Source of the DNA: JAWUWD01 sp034112085
GTDB taxonomy: Bacteria > Bacteroidota > Bacteroidia > Cytophagales > Cyclobacteriaceae
Assembly (NCBI GenBank): GCA_034112085.1
Contig: JAWUWD010000049.1
Span: 1-18,194, forward strand
Length of the DNA: 18,194 nt
Direction of reading: 5' to 3'
The notes beneath the pieces were generated by a model. It was not told where the DNA came from. It did not search any database and worked only from the letters and a program-made list of their open reading frames with translations. Made by a program: the position numbers and the translations under genes. Below are positions 14,176 through 18,194 of the stretch, in pieces. How positions within the stretch are numbered: the stretch's first letter is position 1; every line of letters begins with the position of its first letter.

Positions 14176-14470
14176 AACGGTTTATCAATAGGTGATTGTT
14201 CAACGAAATCGTATTCTGATAATATATTAATATTATTGACCTCGCATCAATTCTTGATGTCATTACAGTGTTTAGACATATCAAGATCTTCAATTTCTAA
14301 TACAATTTTAATATGTGTGTTTATTACGCAAATAACTTATGCTGGTTTCAAATTGAGAAGAATTATTATGTTGGACTTGAGTAAATATTATGATTAACGC
14401 AGAAACAAAGTGCATCAATGATGTTCTTGGAATTTTGTTTTTATTCACAATAATGAATTAGATTTATTGT
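14176..14470. other. Divergent intergenic region, dehydrogenase / Nudix regulator
   Basis: About 295 A/T-rich bases between two divergent genes. No coding sequence is convincing. It holds the inverted repeat next to the Nudix gene and, at about 14430-14437, GAATTTTG, a one-mismatch -7 element that would give a leader of roughly 27 bases. No second copy of the CACAATAA repeat is seen near the dehydrogenase start. Confidence 0.45.
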
Positions 14471-14471
14471 G
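14446..14471. promoter_or_regulatory. Perfect inverted repeat overlapping the Nudix regulator start
   Basis: CACAATAA (14446-14453) and TTATTGTG (14464-14471) are perfect eight-base arms around a ten-base spacer. The last base is the first G of the GTG start codon. The size and position suggest an operator for autoregulation by the encoded DNA-binding protein, but the protein's specificity is unknown. Confidence 0.5.
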
Positions 14472-15160
14472 TGGAAAGTACGCAAAATATTAAAGTTGCT
14501 GTTGATGCAATTGTATTCGGGTACAGTAGGGAAGAAGGGGTTTCTATTCTTCTTATCAAAAGGAAATATGAACCATTCAAAAGTTCATGGGCTCTTCCTG
14601 GAGGTTTTGTTTTAGATGATGAATCTTTGGAAGATGGCGTAGCCAGAGAACTCGAAGAGGAGACTGGCGTAAAAATAAACTTCCTGGAGCAGTTGTATAC
14701 ATTTGGCATGCCTGAACGTGACCCTAGAACTAGGATACTCTCCGTGGCGTACTTTGGATTGGTGAAGTCTAGCCAATTTCAAAAGCTGAAAGCAACCACA
14801 GATGCTGAAGCTGCGGAATGGTTTAACTTTAAACAATTGCCAAAATTGGCATTCGATCACAAGAAAATAATTACAGTAGCTATAGAACGATTAAGAGGGA
14901 AGATTATTTATCAACCCATTGGGTTTGAACTATTGAATAAGAAATTCGCTTTCTCAGATTTAGAGCATCTCTATACAACCTTATTAGATAGACCAATTGA
15001 TCGGAGAAACTTCAAAAAGAAAGTGATCAAACTTGGGATACTTGATGAATTGGATGAAAAAGTAAAGTCTGCAGGAGCAGGGAGACCGGGTAATCTATTT
15101 CAATTCAATAAGTTAACTTATAATCGATTGATGAATGAAGGAATGCATTTTGAAATTTGA
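14471..15160 (+). CDS. Nudix-domain transcriptional regulator (NrtR/AraR-like)
   Basis: A 229-residue protein with an N-terminal Nudix domain and a C-terminal winged-helix domain, the architecture of NrtR and the Bacteroides AraR group. The Nudix box is intact: GFVLDDE, seven residues, then RELEEETGV, fitting Gx5Ex7REUxEExGU, so hydrolase activity may remain. In NrtR-type regulators this domain senses ADP-ribose or a sugar-derived ligand. The C-terminal part (about 150-229) contains FSDLEHLYTTLLDRPIDRRN, FKKKVIKLGILDEL and a basic AGAGRPGNLFQFN wing. The start is GTG at 14471: an in-frame stop lies three codons upstream (14459-14461) and no ATG occurs before about residue 76. A perfect inverted repeat abuts the start. 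Targets are not evident; the divergent dehydrogenase gene is the nearest candidate. Confidence 0.88.
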   Translation: MESTQNIKVAVDAIVFGYSREEGVSILLIKRKYEPFKSSWALPGGFVLDDESLEDGVARELEEETGVKINFLEQLYTFGMPERDPRTRILSVAYFGLVKSSQFQKLKATTDAEAAEWFNFKQLPKLAFDHKKIITVAIERLRGKIIYQPIGFELLNKKFAFSDLEHLYTTLLDRPIDRRNFKKKVIKLGILDELDEKVKSAGAGRPGNLFQFNKLTYNRLMNEGMHFEI

Positions 15161-15212
15161 AAAAAAATAGACTCCTGCTATCATAACTATAACAGGAGTC
15201 TTGATTTTTTTT
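15161..15212. terminator. Bidirectional intrinsic terminator
   Basis: AGACTCCTG (15169-15177) and CAGGAGTCT (15193-15201) form a nine-pair stem with a 15-base loop. Eight T residues follow on the plus strand (15205-15212) and seven A residues precede (15161-15167), giving a T-run on the minus strand. It therefore serves both the Nudix regulator and the convergent permease gene. Confidence 0.93.
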
Positions 15213-15222
15213 ACATAAAGTG

Positions 15223-17625
15223 TTATTCCATTTTTAGCGTATCGGCAGGATTTATGGTAGCTGCTTTGAATGTTTGAGAACCAATAGTAAGCGCACCCAA
15301 TACCAAGATGATCAATGTACTTAGACCGATCGTACCGAATGACAAGTCGACTCTGTAAGCAATGGCGTCTAACCACAGTCCATTAAGTAGGTAGCTAGCA
15401 GGGACAGCAATAAGTATGGCAATGCTCAATAAGATCATGAATGACTTAGACAATAGCATGATAATGTGCTTTTCGTCTGCGCCAAGAACTTTTCTAATAG
15501 ATACTTCTTTGAGGCGTGTCTCGGTAGTAAATGTAGCCATACCTAGGAGTCCCAAACATGCTACCATTATGGCAATGAAAGAAAACAAACCTACGATACT
15601 CACTAGATCACCAAAGATTAAATCATAGAATTCACTAACCGCAACATCAAAGTCTTTATAATCCATTTTTTTACCAGGATTCACTATTTCCCAAGATGAT
15701 TTTATATCCGAGATAGCCGCGTCTCTTTTTCCTTGACCATACCTTATTTGCACATGACTATACTCCTCAGGAAGATATCGCAACGCCATAGGAGCGATGT
15801 CCTGCATCATAGTTTGATGATTGTAATCTGCTACAACTCCTATTATCTCGACCTGAACCGTGTCATCAATCAGTAAGATTTGACCAATCGCATCTTGTGC
15901 ATTTCCAAGTTCAAATGTCTCAGCTGTTTTTTCGTTAACTATGATTTGATTAGCCTGCTCCTTGGTCACTGTGTTTTTGAAATTACGACCAGCTACTAAT
16001 TTCAATTGTAGATTTTCAATGTAACCTTCATCTACCGCAAAATATGAGAAGTCTACTTCTTCATCTTGAGGATTCACCTTTACACCAGTCCCATACGTAG
16101 ATCCTGCAGCTGGTATATGTGATGCAAGAGCAATATTTTCAATACTGGTGTGTTTAGAAAGTTCAGCTTTGAATATTCGATAGTCAGTATCATTAAGTTG
16201 TACTTTAATCATGTCAGACTTATTGAATCCATAATCAGCATCTACCATATAGTTGAGTTGTTTATACACCAATGAGGTAGATATAATGAAGATAAGTGAC
16301 ATCGTGAATTGTAATACCAATAAGGCTTTCCTCATACCTAATTTGGAAAACAATTTGATTCCAGACAAACTGTTGAGTACCTTGATGGGCTCAAAAGAAG
16401 ATAAAAGTATTGCTGGAAATATCCCTGCAATCAATCCAACAAATACACTGAAAACTAGGCATACGGCATATACCATTGGAGATGCGTTTAGATCCCACTG
16501 AAGCATTGAGGCAAAGTTAAGTTGATGAAAAGCAGGTTCAAGAATCACTAGTAATAGCAATGAAATGATTAGAGCAAATACTGATATTATAACAGCTTCA
16601 CTGATGAATTGTGTAAATATCTGATACTTATAGGCTCCAGATACTTTTCTGATCCCTATTTCCTTAGCCCGAGTTAGAGATCGGGCAATAGTGAGGTTTG
16701 TATAATTGAAGCATGCTGATAGCATAATAATCATCGCTAGTCCTACTAAAAAGTACACGAAAATATTAGGAAGACCAGGACCAATGGTATTACCTAATAA
16801 TGGACCAGGAGTAATATCAGATATGTTTTGTAGTTGAAATCTATAACCTATATCCTCCATGTCATCATACACTTCATGACCTATTTGGGCTAAATTTTTA
16901 TTGATGTCGGCAGGGTTTGTTCCTTCATTGAGTTCTATATACACCCACCCAGCTGTACTTCTTCTCCAAGTTTCCAATGCTGGTGATCTAGTGCTGTCTG
17001 CCTCCAGATTTTTGACAGTAGAAATAGAAGCAAGTGCCTCAAACTTGATGTGAGATTTATTGTTATTTCTTTTCAAGACTCCAGTAACCTTATATTCGCC
17101 TGCTTCACCCACTTTGATCATCTCGCCTACGGGATTTTCATAATCATAGAGCTTCTCAGCGGCTTCTTTTGTTAGTACCACCGAATTCGGTTCTACGAGA
17201 GCCGTTATAGGGTTTCCAAATTCTAATTCATATTCGAACATGGATATAAAATTGTGATCCACGAAGAATCCGCCAATGGGTATATTGAGATCATCACCTA
17301 TCCCTATCCAACTATTGCCAAACCCGCGAAGTATTCTAGTGACGGACTTCACACCACTGTAATCCTTAGTGATTTTATCAGCAATCGGCATTGGCGATGT
17401 AGCAAATAAGTTAACAAAATCATTGCTATCATCTCTCTCCGTTAGTATGCGATAGATGTTCTCTCTTTTTGTATTGTGTCGATCATAACTGAGTTGATCT
17501 GCTACCAGCATGATAATCACAATGCAAACTGACATACTTGTCGCTAATCCAAGTATATTGATCAGAGAGAATGTCTTGTTTTTTAGCAGGCTACGAATGC
17601 CTATTTTGAGATAATTGAATAGCAT
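15223..17625 (-). CDS. FtsX/MacB-type ABC transporter permease
   Basis: An 800-residue permease with two MacB-periplasmic/FtsX modules, the usual Bacteroidota form. The first transmembrane helix (about 20-42, after YLKIGIRSLLKNKTFSLINI) is followed by a large periplasmic domain. FtsX helices 2-4 begin at about 285 and carry the motif RAKEIGIRKVSGA. The second module starts with a helix at about 430 (LLVLQFTMSLIFIISTSLVY), has its own periplasmic domain and ends with the FtsX motif TRLKEVSIRKVLGADEKHI and the tail INPADTLKME. Proteins of this type usually act with a LolD/MacB-like ATPase in efflux of lipoproteins or peptides, or as mechanotransmission units. No ATPase gene lies in the window. 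A small membrane protein gene lies 77 bases upstream on the same strand. Confidence 0.95.
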   Translation of the reverse strand: MLFNYLKIGIRSLLKNKTFSLINILGLATSMSVCIVIIMLVADQLSYDRHNTKRENIYRILTERDDSNDFVNLFATSPMPIADKITKDYSGVKSVTRILRGFGNSWIGIGDDLNIPIGGFFVDHNFISMFEYELEFGNPITALVEPNSVVLTKEAAEKLYDYENPVGEMIKVGEAGEYKVTGVLKRNNNKSHIKFEALASISTVKNLEADSTRSPALETWRRSTAGWVYIELNEGTNPADINKNLAQIGHEVYDDMEDIGYRFQLQNISDITPGPLLGNTIGPGLPNIFVYFLVGLAMIIMLSACFNYTNLTIARSLTRAKEIGIRKVSGAYKYQIFTQFISEAVIISVFALIISLLLLVILEPAFHQLNFASMLQWDLNASPMVYAVCLVFSVFVGLIAGIFPAILLSSFEPIKVLNSLSGIKLFSKLGMRKALLVLQFTMSLIFIISTSLVYKQLNYMVDADYGFNKSDMIKVQLNDTDYRIFKAELSKHTSIENIALASHIPAAGSTYGTGVKVNPQDEEVDFSYFAVDEGYIENLQLKLVAGRNFKNTVTKEQANQIIVNEKTAETFELGNAQDAIGQILLIDDTVQVEIIGVVADYNHQTMMQDIAPMALRYLPEEYSHVQIRYGQGKRDAAISDIKSSWEIVNPGKKMDYKDFDVAVSEFYDLIFGDLVSIVGLFSFIAIMVACLGLLGMATFTTETRLKEVSIRKVLGADEKHIIMLLSKSFMILLSIAILIAVPASYLLNGLWLDAIAYRVDLSFGTIGLSTLIILVLGALTIGSQTFKAATINPADTLKME

Positions 17626-17702
17626 GAGTTTGTTGTTTTGAGTTTTTCTAATCTAAAAGTTATATTAGCGATAATGCAGTGAGACTATCATTTTCGCGCA
17701 GT

Positions 17703-18050
17703 CTATTGCTCGTTTTCTTTTTTCACAATACTATAGTACACCAAAAACCCCGCTGCTACAAAAAGAATTACTAATCCATAAGGCAGTGAAGATTCTGGTC
17801 CAAAAGGGATGAACTCAATTAACACTAAAGATATCCCTCCAAAAAAAGCTATCAAACCCCATTTCAATGCACTGTATTTATTTCCTGATTTTTCTTCTTG
17901 AAAAAGAGATTTACCTTCTTCGTTGACATAGCCCTTGTCAATCATTTTTTTCTTTAACAAATAATCTGTAATACCCTTGATCACTATGAAAAAGAATAAG
18001 GCAATACCTCCAAACACGGCCAACGGCAATAAAAATTCTAAATTATCCAT
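17703..18050 (-). CDS. Small three-helix membrane protein (DUF6249-like)
   Basis: A 115-residue protein with three predicted membrane helices (about residues 6-28, 62-82 and 88-108) and a basic segment after the first helix: YLLKKKMIDKGYVNEEGKSLF. The LKKKMIDKGY pattern and overall size recall the DUF6249-like proteins often found near ECF sigma-factor genes in Bacteroidota; I am only moderately sure of this family name. It lies 77 bases upstream of the permease gene in the same direction with no terminator between, so they may share a transcript. The region upstream (18051-18194) shows no gene, so a sigma factor, if present, would lie beyond the window. Function unknown. Confidence 0.75.
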   Translation of the reverse strand: MDNLEFLLPLAVFGGIALFFFIVIKGITDYLLKKKMIDKGYVNEEGKSLFQEEKSGNKYSALKWGLIAFFGGISLVLIEFIPFGPESSLPYGLVILFVAAGFLVYYSIVKKENEQ

Positions 18051-18194
18051 CTTAATATTTTTTAAGTTTTTGAAATTGTTTGCCTAGTATGACAGGAGTG
18101 ATGCGGGTGAAGGTTGCAGAATCCTGAATTTATTTTCAAATAGTTGAATTATGTTAATTGAAGAATGTTTATTTTGATTAACTGATTAACTGAT

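Overview
The window looks like chromosomal DNA from a Bacteroidota bacterium, most likely a free-living member of the Cytophagales or a related order. The reasons are: A/T-rich DNA; A-rich leaders without clear Shine-Dalgarno sequences; several matches to the Bacteroidota -7 promoter element TAnnTTTG; the gene order miaB / sigma-54 activator / lptE, which I know from this phylum; large two-module FtsX-type permeases; LytS/LytTR regulators; and lipoproteins with acidic residues just after the lipid-bearing cysteine. No rRNA, tRNA, CRISPR array, transposase or phage gene was found.

Layout. (1) 25-3313, minus strand: a tightly coupled operon, miaB (tRNA methylthiotransferase) -> sigma-54-type activator -> lptE (LPS-assembly lipoprotein), with a promoter-like element and a perfect 15-bp palindrome upstream of miaB. 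(2) 3314-4171: a very A/T-rich regulatory gap of about 850 bp with three unrelated repeat families. (3) 4172-7774, plus strand: a large ultra-acidic coiled-coil lipoprotein and a predicted outer-membrane beta-barrel. They are separated by a strong two-tier inverted-repeat structure and end at a strong intrinsic terminator. (4) 8081-9367, minus: pabB. (5) 9493-11326, plus: a LytS-type histidine kinase and LytTR response regulator pair. (6) 11320-12376, minus: an ECF sigma factor with an overlapping four-helix membrane protein, probably its anti-sigma factor. A 33-bp inverted repeat lies between them and a divergent small exported protein that starts at TTG (12535-12978). (7) 13069-14175, minus: a quinone-oxidoreductase-like dehydrogenase and, fused to its stop codon, the decayed N-terminal remnant of a second gene of the same family. 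(8) 14471-15160, plus: a Nudix-domain transcription regulator with a perfect inverted repeat touching its GTG start. (9) 15223-18050, minus: an ABC-type FtsX/MacB permease and a small three-helix membrane protein.

The least familiar part is region 2-3. It holds an approximately 843-residue mature lipoprotein built almost entirely of heptads, whose last 286 residues contain no Lys, Arg or His. This gene is paired with a beta-barrel gene behind a structured intergenic RNA and preceded by an unusually long repeat-rich leader. I read this as an undescribed envelope or surface-rod module. That function is inference from architecture only.
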